DNA of 64,000 nt, taken from contig NZ_QBUG01000013.1 in assembly GCF_003058225.1 (NCBI RefSeq), positions 124,001 through 188,000 of the forward strand. The letters run 5' to 3'. Within the stretch, counting starts at the first letter, position 1; every line of letters starts with the position of its first letter. Below the pieces are notes generated by a model. That model was not told where the DNA came from. It searched no databases and was given only the letters and a program-made list of their open reading frames with translations. Below, piece after piece: positions 32,516-43,319 of the stretch. The position numbers and the translations under genes are program-made. This stretch comes from Promicromonospora sp. AC04 (lineage in GTDB: Bacteria; Actinomycetota; Actinomycetes; Actinomycetales; Cellulomonadaceae).

Positions 32516-32979
32516 TCAGGCGGGCTCGGTCGTCTGCCCCTCGAAGTACGTCTGGAGCACCACCGTCGTGCGCGTCGAGACCTTCGCCGTGCGGCGGATC
32601 TTCCCGAGCAGCTCCTCCAACGCGCGCGGCGATGCCACGCGGGCGGTGAGCAGGTAGTTCGCGTTGCCCGCCACCGAGTAGCACGACTCGATGCCGGCCA
32701 TGCCCCGCAGCCGCTCGGGCGCATCGTCCTCCTGCGCCTGGTCCAGGGGCGTGATCTCGATGAAGGCGGAGAGCGGCAGCCCGACGGCCTCCGGGTTGAC
32801 CACCGCCCGATAGCCCGTGATGACGCCGCGCGCCTCCAGTTTTCGCACGCGCACCTGCACCGCGGACAGGGACAGTCCCGAGATCTCGGACAGCACCGCG
32901 AGCGTGGTGCGACCGTCCTTGCGCAGTGCGTCGACCAGAGCTCGGTCCACGCCGTCGAGCGGTGCCACTTCGTTGTCGG

Positions 32980-32983
<4 letters not shown>
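32516..32983 (-). CDS. Lrp/AsnC-family regulator
   Basis: A 155-residue feast/famine regulator: N-terminal HTH (LDGVDRALVDALRKDGRTTL, then SEISGLSLSAVQVRVRKLEA) and a C-terminal RAM effector domain (ESCYSVAGNANYLLTARVAS). It resembles mycobacterial LrpA, which controls lat in response to amino acids; a lat gene with an operator-like repeat is 6 kb away here, so it is a candidate controller. Its ATG overlaps the stop of the ABC-F gene (ATGA), so it is cotranslated with that gene. Confidence 0.88.
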
Positions 32984-34839
<1,856 letters not shown>

Positions 34840-34943
34840 CTACCAAGGGTAGTCGCGCGCTAGGCTCACCCCGGTCGACGGCGACCGAGCCGGAGGACTC
34901 CGCCGTTTGACCCAGCCGACGACGACGCCGAGGAGCAGCAAAC

Positions 34944-35933
34944 GTGGCCCAGTTCGACATGCCGCTGTCCGATCTCGAGAGGTACACCCCCGAGGTCGAC
35001 GAGCCCAGTGACTTCGACGAGTTCTGGTCGACGACCCTTGCGGAGGCCCGCACGTTCGACGAGGCGCCGAAGGTGGAGCGCATCGACGTCGGGCTGACCG
35101 AGATCCTGGTCGACGACGTCACGTTCCCCGGGTTCGGCGGGCACCCCGTCAAGGCCTGGCTCACGCGGCCCGCGCACTCCGACGGCGACCTGCCCGTCGT
35201 GGTCGAGTACCAGGGCTACGGCGGCGGGCGGGGCCTGCCGCACGAGCGCATCCACTGGGCGGCGGCGGGCTACGCGCACCTCATGATGGACACACGCGGC
35301 CAGGGTTCGGGCTGGGGCGCCGGCGGGGACACGCCCGACCCGGTGGGGTCCGGCCCGGCGTCGCCCGGCTTCATGACCCGCGGCGTGCTCGACCCGCACG
35401 ACCACTACTACCGGCGCGTCTTCACCGACGGTGCCCGCGCCGTCGACGCGGCGCGGGCGATCCCGGGTCTCGACCCGCGGCGCGTGGCGGTGCACGGCGG
35501 CAGCCAGGGCGGCGGCATCACCATCGCGGTGGCGGGCCTCGTGCCCGACGTCGTGGCCGCGATGCCCGACGTGCCGTTCCTGAGCCACTACCGCCGGGCG
35601 GTGTCGATCACGGACAACCTCCCGTACGGCGAGATCACGAAGTACCTCTCCGTGTACCGCGATCCGGCGGTCGAGGCGCAGGTCTGGCGCACATTCTCCT
35701 ACCTCGACGGGGTGTCGTTCGCCCGGCGGGCCCGTTCGGCCGGCCTGTTCTCGGTGGCGCTCATGGACGCCACCTGCCCGCCGTCCACCGTGTACGCCGC
35801 GTTCAACAACTGGGGGCCGGGGAGCGCCGGGGCGGTCGTCAAGGAGATCGACGTCTACCCGTACAACAACCACGAGGGCGGCGGCGACTACCGGTTCCCG
35901 CGCAAGCTCGCGTGGCTGGGCAAGATCATCTGA
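34944..35933 (+). CDS. CE7 acetylxylan esterase / cephalosporin-C deacetylase
   Basis: CE7 enzymes remove acetyl groups from short xylo-oligosaccharides and from cephalosporin C in the cytoplasm. The 329 residues start with the family N-terminus (FDMPLSDLERYTPEVDEPSD, FDEFWSTTL). All CE7 motifs are present: RGQG in MMDTRGQGSGWG, the nucleophile serine in VHGGSQGGG, and the HE motif in YPYNNHEGGG. The ATG at 34944 directly precedes the conserved start. No signal peptide is present. It is followed by a diverged relative at 36030. Confidence 0.93.
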   Translation: MAQFDMPLSDLERYTPEVDEPSDFDEFWSTTLAEARTFDEAPKVERIDVGLTEILVDDVTFPGFGGHPVKAWLTRPAHSDGDLPVVVEYQGYGGGRGLPHERIHWAAAGYAHLMMDTRGQGSGWGAGGDTPDPVGSGPASPGFMTRGVLDPHDHYYRRVFTDGARAVDAARAIPGLDPRRVAVHGGSQGGGITIAVAGLVPDVVAAMPDVPFLSHYRRAVSITDNLPYGEITKYLSVYRDPAVEAQVWRTFSYLDGVSFARRARSAGLFSVALMDATCPPSTVYAAFNNWGPGSAGAVVKEIDVYPYNNHEGGGDYRFPRKLAWLGKII

Positions 35934-36029
35934 GGGGGCGGAGCGAGGGCGCGGACGTGGGCCGAGATTTACCTGTTATGTACGGGCTGTAGGCTCCCAG
36001 CGCACGCCCACCACCCGGAGGTCTCCGCC

Positions 36030-36839
36030 GTGTCTGAGTACGACCTGCCGCTCGTCACGGTGGCACCGGCCACGCCGCCTGCCACCGACGAACCCGCGGA
36101 CTTCGACCTGTTCTGGTCGGAGACGCTCTCCGCGCACCGCGACATCGAGGTAGCACCGGTCCTGACCGCCGCGTCCGCCCGCTCCCGCGACCTCGCTGCC
36201 GAGACCGTGACGTTCGCCGGGTTCCAGGGCCGCCCCGTGGCGGGCTGGCTCGTCACACCGGTCGGGGCAGCCTCGACCCTGCCGGGCCTGGTCGAGCTGC
36301 GGCCCGCCGGTCGCGACGCCTCGCGCGACCTGGAGTGGCTCGCACCCGGCGGGTTCGCGCACCTCGTGGTCGAGCTGCCCGGTGACGACGCCGGCGACCC
36401 GTACAACCGCGGAGTCTTCACCGACGCCGTCCGGGCGGTGCAGGCGCTGCGCACCCTTGCGAGCGTGGATCCCTCACGCGTCGCGGTGCTCGGCACCGGT
36501 CCGGTGGCCGCGGCCGCCGTCGCGACGGCGGGGCTGCTGCCCGACCTCGCGTGCGCCCTGGTCGAGGGCGACATCCCCGCGGCACACCAGGACTCGCTGG
36601 TCGCGTTCGCCCGCCGTGCGAGCGCTCCGCTGCAGCTCGTGCAGGGTGCGGGCACCCAGGTGCTGCTGGAGGAGTGGGGCGTGGGCGCCGCGCTGGCGCT
36701 CAGCGCGATGACAGGCTCGGTCGAGCGTGTGGTCGAGTGCGTCCTGACCACCGAGAAGGACCTGGCGAGACGCCGCACGAGCTGGATCACCCGCCACACC
36801 CACCTGACAACGGTCTTCGTCCCCCAGATCGCCTACTAA
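36030..36839 (+). CDS. Diverged CE7-like protein lacking the catalytic motifs
   Basis: A 269-residue relative of the preceding esterase. The N-terminus is parallel (YDLPLVTVAPATPPATDEPA, FDLFWSETL, FAGFQGRPVAGWLV) and RVAVLGTGPVAAAAVATAGL aligns with the nucleophile elbow, but the serine position reads glycine. About 40 residues around the RGQG motif are missing, and the C-terminal HE motif is absent. The frame is intact and codon use is normal, so it is an expressed-looking pseudoenzyme rather than debris. A regulatory or substrate-binding role is possible but unsupported. It ends just before a long bidirectional hairpin. Confidence 0.8.
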   Translation: MSEYDLPLVTVAPATPPATDEPADFDLFWSETLSAHRDIEVAPVLTAASARSRDLAAETVTFAGFQGRPVAGWLVTPVGAASTLPGLVELRPAGRDASRDLEWLAPGGFAHLVVELPGDDAGDPYNRGVFTDAVRAVQALRTLASVDPSRVAVLGTGPVAAAAVATAGLLPDLACALVEGDIPAAHQDSLVAFARRASAPLQLVQGAGTQVLLEEWGVGAALALSAMTGSVERVVECVLTTEKDLARRRTSWITRHTHLTTVFVPQIAY

Positions 36840-36841
36840 CT

Positions 36842-36904
36842 GGTTGTGGGCGCGATCATTGCGCCTGAAGCGGGCACGTAGTCGCAACGATCACGCCCAC
36901 AACC
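36842..36904. terminator. Long bidirectional hairpin between the CE7-like gene and ispE
   Basis: Twenty-two-base arms (36842-36863 and 36883-36904), beginning GGTTGTGGGCG, pair with only two G-T-type differences. It lies between convergent genes and fits a two-way terminator. Confidence 0.8.
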
Positions 36905-36914
36905 AAGCGCCTCG

Positions 36915-37865
36915 TCAGCGGGCGATCGCGGTTACCAGCTGGGTTCCGGGAGCCGGGCCCGTGGCGGTCCAGACCGCATCGACGACGTCGGCCGCCGTCC
37001 ACGCGGCGCCCAGCGCCAGGGCGTGCTGCCTGGACCGGCCCAGCGCGGCCACGGTGGGCCCGGACCCGGACACGACCGCACCCAGCGCCCCGGACTCGGT
37101 GGCGACCTCCAGCACCTCGGCGAGCTCGGGCCGCAGGTCGACGGCCGGGGCCTCCAGGTCGTTGTGCAGCGCCCTGCCGAGCGCCACGGCGTCTCCGGCG
37201 CGCAGCGCGTGCATGATCGCGGTGTCGTCGGTGGGGGCCACCTTCGGCGTCGACGGGCCGGCCAGCTCGTCGAACCTGCGGAACACGGTGGGGGTCGACA
37301 GGCCCTTGCGCTGCGTGGCGAAGCACCAGTGGAACTCGCCGCGCGTCATCGCGGGCGTCAGCAGGTCGCCCCGGCCCGTTCCGACGGCGGTGTGTCCCAG
37401 CAGCGAGAACGGCACGTCGGCCCCGAGCTCGGCGGCGAGCTCCACGAGCTCGGGGCGCGGCACCCCGGCCTCCCAGAGCGCGTCGCACGCCACGAGCGCC
37501 GCGGCGGCGTCCGCCGACCCGCCCGCCATGCCCCCGGCGACGGGCACACCCTTGGTGATGTGCAGCTTGACGTCGGCCGACAGGCCGGTGCGCTCGGCCA
37601 GCAGCACGGCGGCGCGCCAGGCGAGGTTGGTCTCGTCGGTCGGGACGGCGTCGGCCTGCGGGCCCGAGACCGTCAGCGAGATGCCGGTGCCGGGCGCCAC
37701 GTGGGTGGCCGTCACCTCCTCGTACAGCGACACGGCCTGGAAGATCGTCGCCAGCGGGTGGTAGCCGTCGTCGCCGACGGGGCCCACCCGCAACGCGAGG
37801 TTGACCTTGCCGGGCGCGCGGACCCGGACCGACGGCGGCGGGGCCGCTGCGAGACGCGGGATCAC
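36915..37865 (-). CDS. ispE: 4-diphosphocytidyl-2-C-methyl-D-erythritol kinase
   Basis: IspE phosphorylates CDP-methylerythritol in the MEP pathway to isoprenoids, supplying undecaprenyl carriers and quinones. The 316 residues are a GHMP kinase: [20 protein letters not shown] at the start, the ATP loop [20 protein letters not shown], and the late [15 protein letters not shown]. The GTG start overlaps the rsmA stop (GTGA), the usual coupling of this pair in actinobacteria. Confidence 0.96.
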   Translation of the reverse strand: MIPRLAAAPPPSVRVRAPGKVNLALRVGPVGDDGYHPLATIFQAVSLYEEVTATHVAPGTGISLTVSGPQADAVPTDETNLAWRAAVLLAERTGLSADVKLHITKGVPVAGGMAGGSADAAAALVACDALWEAGVPRPELVELAAELGADVPFSLLGHTAVGTGRGDLLTPAMTRGEFHWCFATQRKGLSTPTVFRRFDELAGPSTPKVAPTDDTAIMHALRAGDAVALGRALHNDLEAPAVDLRPELAEVLEVATESGALGAVVSGSGPTVAALGRSRQHALALGAAWTAADVVDAVWTATGPAPGTQLVTAIAR

Positions 37866-38773
37866 TCGGCCCCCTCCGTGCTGTCAGCCGCGGGGGTCAC
37901 CGGGCTGCCCCCTGTGTCCGACGCGTCGGGGAGCTGCTCCGCGATACGCGCGAACTGCTCGACGACGAGCGTCTCGCCGCGCGCGCCCGGGTCCACGCCC
38001 GCGGCGCGGAGCGCCGCCTCGGCAGCGACTCCGGAGCCGAACAGCCCGGACAGCGCGGCCCGGAGCGTCTTGCGCCGCTGCGCGAACGCGGCGTCCACGA
38101 CGGCGAAGACCCGCTCCCGCGGCGCGGAGGTCGACGGCGGTTCCCGGCGCTCCAGCTGGACGAGCGCGGAGTCGACGTTCGGGGCGGGCCAGAAGACGTT
38201 GCGCCCGATCGTTCCGGCGCGGCGGGCCGACGCGTACCAGGCGGCCTTCACCGAAGGGATGCCGTAGATCTTGGAGCCCGGCACGGCGGCGACCCGGTCG
38301 GCCACCTCGGCCTGGACCATCACGAGCACGCGTTCGAGCGAGTCGAACCGCTGCAGCATGGTGAGCAGCACGGGAACGGCCACGTTGTACGGGAGGTTCG
38401 CCACGAGCGCCGTCGGCGGCTCGCCGGGCAGGACGGTGACGTCCATCGCGTCGGACAGCACCACCTCGAAGTCGGCGTCCGGGAACCGCCCCAGCACCGT
38501 GTCGGTGATCTGGCCGGCCAGGACCGGGTCGATCTCGATCGCCACCACCGAGGCGCCGGCCTCCACCAGGCCCAGGGTCAGGGAGCCCAGCCCGGGACCG
38601 ACCTCCACCACCCGCTCGCCGGGCCGGAGCCCGGCGATGCGCACGATCTTGCGGACCGTGCCGCCGTCGTGCAGGAAGTTCTGGCCCAGCGTCTTCGTGG
38701 GCCGAACACCCAAGCGCCCTGCCAGGTCGCGGATCTCCGCGGGACCGAGCAGGGCGCTTGAGGTGTCGTTCAT
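37862..38773 (-). CDS. rsmA: 16S rRNA dimethyladenosine transferase
   Basis: RsmA/KsgA dimethylates two adjacent adenosines near the 3' end of 16S rRNA. The ATG at 38773 gives 303 residues. Diagnostic blocks are [20 protein letters not shown], the SAM motif [15 protein letters not shown], and the catalytic NLPYN. It sits between the Rpf gene and ispE, the conserved actinobacterial order rpf-rsmA-ispE, and is coupled to ispE by an overlapping stop/start. Confidence 0.97.
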   Translation of the reverse strand: MNDTSSALLGPAEIRDLAGRLGVRPTKTLGQNFLHDGGTVRKIVRIAGLRPGERVVEVGPGLGSLTLGLVEAGASVVAIEIDPVLAGQITDTVLGRFPDADFEVVLSDAMDVTVLPGEPPTALVANLPYNVAVPVLLTMLQRFDSLERVLVMVQAEVADRVAAVPGSKIYGIPSVKAAWYASARRAGTIGRNVFWPAPNVDSALVQLERREPPSTSAPRERVFAVVDAAFAQRRKTLRAALSGLFGSGVAAEAALRAAGVDPGARGETLVVEQFARIAEQLPDASDTGGSPVTPAADSTEGAE

Positions 38774-38792
38774 GCAGGTGAGCCTAACTGGA

Positions 38793-40154
38793 TCAGTACC
38801 AACCCACCGACTCCGAGTGGCCCCACGCACCGCACGGCGTGCCGTAGCGGTCCGCGATGTAGCCGAGGCCCCACTCGATCTGGGTGGCCGGGTTGGTCGC
38901 CCAGTCCGAGCCCGCCGTGCCCATCTTGGAGCCCGGCAGCGCCTGCGGGATGCCGTATGCGCCCGACGACGGGTTGGCCGCCTGGTAGTTCCAGCCCGAC
39001 TCGCGCTCCCACAGGAGGTCGAGGCAGGTCCACTCCGAGCCGGTCCAGCCGCGGGCGGCGGCCATCTGCTGGCCGATCTCCTTGACCGAGCCCGACGGCA
39101 CCGTGGTGCTGGACTCGCTCGTGTCCTCGACGGAGGTCTCCTCCACGACCGGGCGCTCCTTGGTGCCCTCGACGACGACCCGGTCGACCGGCTGCTTCGT
39201 CACCTTGTTGGAGAGCTCCTTGCGAGCGACGACCTCGCCGTCGACCGTACGCAGGAGGACGACGCGGGTGCGGACACCCTCCTCGCCCTCGGTCCGGACG
39301 AGGTTGTCCTCGTCCTCGTAGCGGTCGTTGTCCTTGGTGGTCTTGGTGTCGTAGTCCAGGTCGAACTTCTGGGTGACCTTCTTGGTCTCGACACGCTGCA
39401 CCTGGACGGCGACGTCCGCGCCGGCTTGCTTGGCGGACTTGGCCGTCTTGACGTCGATCGCCTTGTCCTCGGCCAGGGTGGAGACCGGGACGATGCTCAC
39501 GCGGTCGTCCTTGTCGAGCTCGACCTTGACGTCGGCGAGCACGCTGTCGACGCTCTCCGCGTGGTCCTCGACCACCTGGGTCGAACCATCCGCCACGACG
39601 GCGACAGGGCCGTCGTCGTTGAGGCGGAGCGGGAGCGAGGCGCGGTCGCCGGAGCGGGACGCCACCAGGGCGACGTCGCCGCCGCGCTCGGCGAGGGTGG
39701 TGAGGGCCTCGCTCGCGTCGGTGACGGTGACCCAGACGTCACGCTCGTCCTCGCCGTCGGTCATGGTGACCTGGCGGGCGTAGCGGACGACCACCTGGTC
39801 GCCGTCGGCAAGCTTGGCATCGGTTCCGGGGGCCACGACGTCGCGCTCGCCCAGGCGGATGCCCTGCGACTCGAGCATGCCCTCGACGGAACCGGAGTAG
39901 GTGGTGATGGTCTTGGCGGTGCCGTCGACGTCGAGCGTGACGGTCTTGCGCGCCTCTGCGAAGGCGACGGATCCGGAAGCGGCGATCGCAACGGCTGCGA
40001 GGCCGGCGACGAGAGGCCAGCGACGGCGACGCTTCGAGGGGGCGGCCTGAGGCGTTACGGCCTCGGACTCTGAGTTGGTGCTGGGGATGGAGCCAGAACT
40101 CTGCTGCTCAAAACGGGGGTTCACTCGTGTCCAGTCGTCGGACGTTCCGGGCAC
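38793..40154 (-). CDS. Rpf-related wall protein: DUF348 repeats, G5 domain and transglycosylase-like C-terminus
   Basis: A 453-residue surface protein starting at GTG 40154 (the same V-P-G-x-x-x-D-W-T-R-V start as its neighbour). After a cytoplasmic basic stretch and one membrane helix ([20 protein letters not shown]), three ubiquitin-like DUF348 units follow ([19 protein letters not shown] is the first), then a G5 domain with [20 protein letters not shown]. The C-terminus is a lysozyme-like domain: [34 protein letters not shown] and the closing [13 protein letters not shown]. RpfB proteins of this layout cut peptidoglycan during growth and exit from dormancy; this C-terminal domain is the SLT-like variant, not the classic Rpf fold. 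The predicted catalytic glutamate is in WERESGW. Confidence 0.88.
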   Translation of the reverse strand: MPGTSDDWTRVNPRFEQQSSGSIPSTNSESEAVTPQAAPSKRRRRWPLVAGLAAVAIAASGSVAFAEARKTVTLDVDGTAKTITTYSGSVEGMLESQGIRLGERDVVAPGTDAKLADGDQVVVRYARQVTMTDGEDERDVWVTVTDASEALTTLAERGGDVALVASRSGDRASLPLRLNDDGPVAVVADGSTQVVEDHAESVDSVLADVKVELDKDDRVSIVPVSTLAEDKAIDVKTAKSAKQAGADVAVQVQRVETKKVTQKFDLDYDTKTTKDNDRYEDEDNLVRTEGEEGVRTRVVLLRTVDGEVVARKELSNKVTKQPVDRVVVEGTKERPVVEETSVEDTSESSTTVPSGSVKEIGQQMAAARGWTGSEWTCLDLLWERESGWNYQAANPSSGAYGIPQALPGSKMGTAGSDWATNPATQIEWGLGYIADRYGTPCGAWGHSESVGWY

Positions 40155-40246
40155 GGGCGGCGAGACGGGACGCGCCCGCTCGCGCGGGAGTCCCTACCAC
40201 GATTCGGCCTGGGGGCCAGGCGGCTCTTGCGAGCCGTCGCGGTCTC

Positions 40247-40266
40247 GACCGGCCGATCCGGCGGTC
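40247..40266 (-). promoter_or_regulatory. Shared leader hairpin element, copy 1
   Basis: Twenty bases starting GACCGCCGGATCGG on the minus strand can form a GACCG/CGGTC stem. They match 19 of 20 positions at 41926-41945 ahead of the neighbouring RpfB gene. Confidence 0.6.
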
Positions 40267-40367
40267 TCACACTGCCCACGAGGTTCCGCGTTCAGTGCCG
40301 TCCTGCCGCCGCGGGGATGCTGTGGCTTACACCACATCGCACCCTCACGCCAGCGAGGACAACCGAA

Positions 40368-40385
40368 CGTAACTGATCTGTTATC
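40368..40385 (-). promoter_or_regulatory. CGTAAC-N6-GTTATC motif upstream of the Rpf-related gene
   Basis: Read on the plus strand CGTAAC, six bases, GTTATC. The same motif with the same spacing lies at 41954-41971 ahead of the next paralogue, and the CGTAAC half also occurs at 43241-43246 by the third. The GTTAC-type half-sites one helical turn apart resemble MtrA-type response-regulator boxes. Confidence 0.5.
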
Positions 40386-40463
40386 GCTCGGGCAAAAATC
40401 TCGAGGCAATCCGGCTGTGTTCTCGGTCACTCGTCCAGGACAAGCGTCCAACTGGAACGCCGC

Positions 40464-40503
40464 GTCAGACGTACGGGTCATTCTGGTGACCCGTACGTCT
40501 GAC
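40464..40503 (-). terminator. Perfect 17-bp hairpin terminator of the RpfB gene
   Basis: Arms GTCAGACGTACGGGTCA (40464-40480) and its exact complement (40487-40503) with a six-base loop, 14 bases past the stop of the minus-strand RpfB gene. Confidence 0.85.
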
Positions 40504-40517
40504 AGGTGCGGACAGGG

Positions 40518-41873
40518 TCAGTACAGGCCGAGCGCCGCGGCACATCCGGGCCACTGGCCCCAGCCGGACTGCTGCTGGAGCGCCTGGGCGCGCATCGTCT
40601 GCTCGGCGGCCGAGGCGTCCGACGGGAGGCCGGAGCCGCCCATCGCCTCCCAGGTGGGCTGGGAGAACTGGTAGAGCCCGTAGTAGCCGTTGCCGGTGTT
40701 GGTGGTCGGGTCACCGCCCGACTCGCACTCCGCGAGGCTGGCCCAGACACCGCCGGTCACCACCGACCCGGTCTCCGGCGCGGGCTCCGGCTCCTCGGCC
40801 TGCTCCGGCGCCGCGGGCTCAGGTTCCGGCTCAGGCGCGGGCTCGGGCTCGGGACGGGCCTTGGTGCCGTACATGATCACCTCGTCGACCGGCCTGCGCT
40901 CGATCGCCGTCGCCCGCTTCTCCCGGTCCACGATCCTGCCGTCGACCCTGGTGACGTCCCACGACGTGACGCGCTTGCCCACAGCGCCCTCGGTCGCCAC
41001 GTACGGGTCGAGGTCCTCGAAGCGGTCCGGGTCCTCCGCCCTCGTCGTGTCGAACGACAGCCGGGTGAAGGTCCGCTCGACCGAGGTCTGGACCTGTTTG
41101 ACGACGACGGTCACCGACGGGGCGCCCGGGCTGACCGGCTGCCCGCGCTCGACGGTTACCCGGTCGTCCGCGTCGACCGTGACGTCGTTCGCGGCGAGCA
41201 GCTCGTCGAGGTTCGCGGCGCCGTCGGCCACCCGCTGGGTCTCTCCGCCGACCACCAGGTTCACCGGGCCGTCGGCGTCGAGCCGCATCGGGAGCGTCAC
41301 GCGACCGCCCGAGCGGGACGGGACGAGAGCGACGTCGCCCGACCGCCCGGAGAGCGTGGCGAGCGCCTGGTCGGCGTCGAGCGCGGCGACCCAGGTGGTC
41401 CGACGCTCGCCGTCGGCCTGGATCGTGACCTGGTGGCCGTAACGGACCACGACCATGCCGCCGTCGCGCAGCGTGCCGTCGGTACCGGGTGTCACGGAGT
41501 CCCGGTCGGTGACCTCGACGCCGTGGTCGGCGAGGAGGTCTGCGACGTCGCCCTGGAAGGTCTCGACGGTAGTGACCTTGCCGTCCACGTCGAGCGTGAT
41601 GGTCTTGTGGGCGGAGGCGTATGCCGTGATGCCGCCGGCGCCGGCTACCGCGATGGCCGCGGCACCTGCGAGGAGGGCTGCCCTGTGGTGGCGCCGCAGC
41701 GGCGGCGGGGCGGACGGCGTCGGGAGGGGCTGAGGGGGTGGGGTAAGTGAGTCGTAGAGCTCGGTGATGCCGACGCTGCCGCCGGCCTCGGGGTTGAAGG
41801 GGGGATCACCGGGGGTGACCTGAGCTTGGTGGGGAGATCTCACGCGGGTCCAGTCCTCGCGCGGTCCGGGCAC
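40518..41873 (-). CDS. Resuscitation-promoting factor RpfB (DUF348-G5-Rpf domain)
   Basis: Started at GTG 41873, which aligns with the VPG...DWTRV start of the paralogue at 40154 (an ATG at 41903 would add ten residues); 451 residues. A membrane helix (AALLAGAAAIAVAGAGGI) is followed by three DUF348 units, a G5 domain with VTSWDVTRVDGRIVDREKR, a proline/glutamate-rich linker and the true Rpf lysozyme-like domain: VWASLAECESGGDPTTNTGN with the catalytic glutamate, GYYGLYQFSQPTWEAMGG, and the closing GQWPGCAAALGLY. Rpf proteins hydrolyse peptidoglycan and help dormant cells resume growth. It is one of three tandem relatives. Confidence 0.93.
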   Translation of the reverse strand: MPGPREDWTRVRSPHQAQVTPGDPPFNPEAGGSVGITELYDSLTPPPQPLPTPSAPPPLRRHHRAALLAGAAAIAVAGAGGITAYASAHKTITLDVDGKVTTVETFQGDVADLLADHGVEVTDRDSVTPGTDGTLRDGGMVVVRYGHQVTIQADGERRTTWVAALDADQALATLSGRSGDVALVPSRSGGRVTLPMRLDADGPVNLVVGGETQRVADGAANLDELLAANDVTVDADDRVTVERGQPVSPGAPSVTVVVKQVQTSVERTFTRLSFDTTRAEDPDRFEDLDPYVATEGAVGKRVTSWDVTRVDGRIVDREKRATAIERRPVDEVIMYGTKARPEPEPAPEPEPEPAAPEQAEEPEPAPETGSVVTGGVWASLAECESGGDPTTNTGNGYYGLYQFSQPTWEAMGGSGLPSDASAAEQTMRAQALQQQSGWGQWPGCAAALGLY

Positions 41874-41925
41874 GGGGGCCGGGGCGGCACGAGTCTCACG
41901 CACCTCCCGCGCGGGGCGCGGGCCC

Positions 41926-41945
41926 GACCGTCCGATCCGGCGGTC
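41926..41945 (-). promoter_or_regulatory. Shared leader hairpin element, copy 2
   Basis: Differs from 40247-40266 at one position and lies 52 bases ahead of the GTG at 41873. The G-A-C-C-G/C-G-G-T-C stem is kept. Possible 5'-leader control element common to both Rpf genes. Confidence 0.6.
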
Positions 41946-41953
41946 CCAGAGAC

Positions 41954-41971
41954 CGTAACCCTACCGTTATC
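41954..41971 (-). promoter_or_regulatory. CGTAAC-N6-GTTATC motif upstream of RpfB
   Basis: Second copy of the motif at 40368-40385, with identical half-sites and spacing but unrelated bases between them. It lies just upstream of the shared leader hairpin. Confidence 0.5.
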
Positions 41972-42008
41972 AAATGCAAGCCTATCCAGAGATTAAGCCT
42001 GCAAAAGG

Positions 42009-42043
42009 CCGGGAAAGGTATCCAATGTCCTAAATCTTCCCGG
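42009..42043 (-). terminator. Hairpin terminator of the third Rpf-related gene
   Basis: CCGGGAA and TTCCCGG pair across a 21-base loop 14 bases past the stop at 42057. On the minus strand it is followed by CCTTTTGC. Confidence 0.7.
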
Positions 42044-42056
42044 GTTAAAAGGGTGC

Positions 42057-43253
42057 TCAGTACCAGCCGATCTCGACCGAGTGCGCCCACGCGCCGCACG
42101 GCGTGCCGTAGCGCCCCGAGATGTAGCCCAGGCCCCACTCGATCTGGGTGGCCGGATTCGTCAGCCAGTCGCTCCCGACGGTGGCCATCTTGGAGCCCGG
42201 GTTCGCCTGGGCGATGCCGTACGCCTCGCTGCTGGGGTTGTCCGCGTTCCAGCGCCAGCCGCTCTCCTTCTGCCAGAGCTGGTCCAGGCACGAGAACTCG
42301 TCGGCGCCCCAGCCCCGCTCGGCGGCCATCGCCTGGCCCAGCGCCCGGGCGGAGCCCGGGTCCACGGGGGCGGTGGCGACGTCCATGGTCCCCACCACGA
42401 GCACCTCGTTCACAGGCTTGCGGACGACCTTGCGATCCACCACGGTGCGCTCGACGACGGCGCCGCCGACCGTCTTCACCTTGTACGTCACCTCGGCCTC
42501 GCCGGCCACGCCCGCCGTGCGGATCGACTCGTAGCCCTCCGGGAGGCTGGAGTCCTCGACCGTCTCGGTCTCGAACGGCACCACCTCGGTCACCGTACGC
42601 GACGACGACGCGTCGCGGCTGACCATGACGATCATCCCGTCCACGGCCGCGGCGTCGAGCGGTACGGAGGTGACGTCGCCGTCGGCCAGCGCGATGCCCG
42701 CCTCCTTGAACACGGAGCGCACCGTCGACTGGGTGGTGCTGAACGCGAGCACTGAGCCGTCGACGGCGATGTTGACCTTCTTGACCGTGGAGAACCGGAC
42801 CGGGTCGCGGTCCAGCCGCGTGGTCCGGGAGGCCGTCGCGAGGGCGCCGTCGCCGCGCGGCCCGAGGGCCGCGAGCAGCTCTCCGACAGTGCCCGCGGTG
42901 GTGCGGAGCGTGATGATCTGGCCGTCGAGCTCGACCGTGACCTCGCGGCTGGTGCGGACCACCACGGTGCCGCCGGGGCCGACGGCGGCGGTGGCGGCGG
43001 GCTGCACGATGTCGTCGCGATCCAGCTCGATGTGCTGCGACGCGAGAGCGGCCGCGACCGTGTTGCCGTAGACGCCGACCGTTCGGACGTCGCCGTTGTA
43101 GTCGATCGTCAGCATCGACGCGTTGGCGACATACATGCCGCTCACACCAGCGAGCGCGCCGACGACGGCACCACGGACCAGCCAGCGGGCCGGTCTGCTC
43201 GCGAGCCACGGCCGTGCGTACCTCACCACGAGCACCAGACCGTAACGGAACAA
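42057..43253 (-). CDS. Rpf-related wall protein with DUF348 repeats, G5 and SLT-like domain
   Basis: Third member of the tandem set, up to 398 residues from the TTG at 43253; GTG codons near 43226-43235 are likelier starts because the CGTAAC element lies at 43241-43246. A membrane helix (LVRGAVVGALAGVSGMYVA) is followed by three DUF348 units (MLTIDYNGDVRTVGVYGNTV is the first), a G5 domain (EAEVTYKVKTVGGAVVERTV) and the same C-terminal domain as the gene at 38793 (CLDQLWQKESGWRWNADNPS, CGAWAHSVEIGWY). The catalytic glutamate is in WQKESGW. Probably a peptidoglycan hydrolase made during growth. Confidence 0.87.
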   Translation of the reverse strand: MFRYGLVLVVRYARPWLASRPARWLVRGAVVGALAGVSGMYVANASMLTIDYNGDVRTVGVYGNTVAAALASQHIELDRDDIVQPAATAAVGPGGTVVVRTSREVTVELDGQIITLRTTAGTVGELLAALGPRGDGALATASRTTRLDRDPVRFSTVKKVNIAVDGSVLAFSTTQSTVRSVFKEAGIALADGDVTSVPLDAAAVDGMIVMVSRDASSSRTVTEVVPFETETVEDSSLPEGYESIRTAGVAGEAEVTYKVKTVGGAVVERTVVDRKVVRKPVNEVLVVGTMDVATAPVDPGSARALGQAMAAERGWGADEFSCLDQLWQKESGWRWNADNPSSEAYGIAQANPGSKMATVGSDWLTNPATQIEWGLGYISGRYGTPCGAWAHSVEIGWY

Positions 43254-43319
43254 ACGGTGTGGGAGAAGCGATCAGGGCATGAAATCAAATGCCGCTTTCT
43301 TCGCCTCAATGCGCCATTC

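Larger units (their letters stand above)
40155..40517. other. Leader region of the Rpf-related gene
   Basis: About 360 bases with no gene. From left to right it has a leader with the hairpin element 40247-40266 that is almost identical to one ahead of the next paralogue, a CGTAAC-N6-GTTATC motif at 40368-40385, and the terminator 40464-40503 of the upstream RpfB gene. I looked for the c-di-AMP (ydaO) riboswitch consensus often found at rpf genes and did not recognise it. Confidence 0.55.

Noticed and set aside
40155-40400. c-di-AMP (ydaO-type) riboswitch ahead of the Rpf gene
   Set aside because: Expected from other actinobacterial rpf genes, but I could not find the conserved GGTGAAT and CAGCTAACC-like blocks in order; only the shared hairpin is reported.
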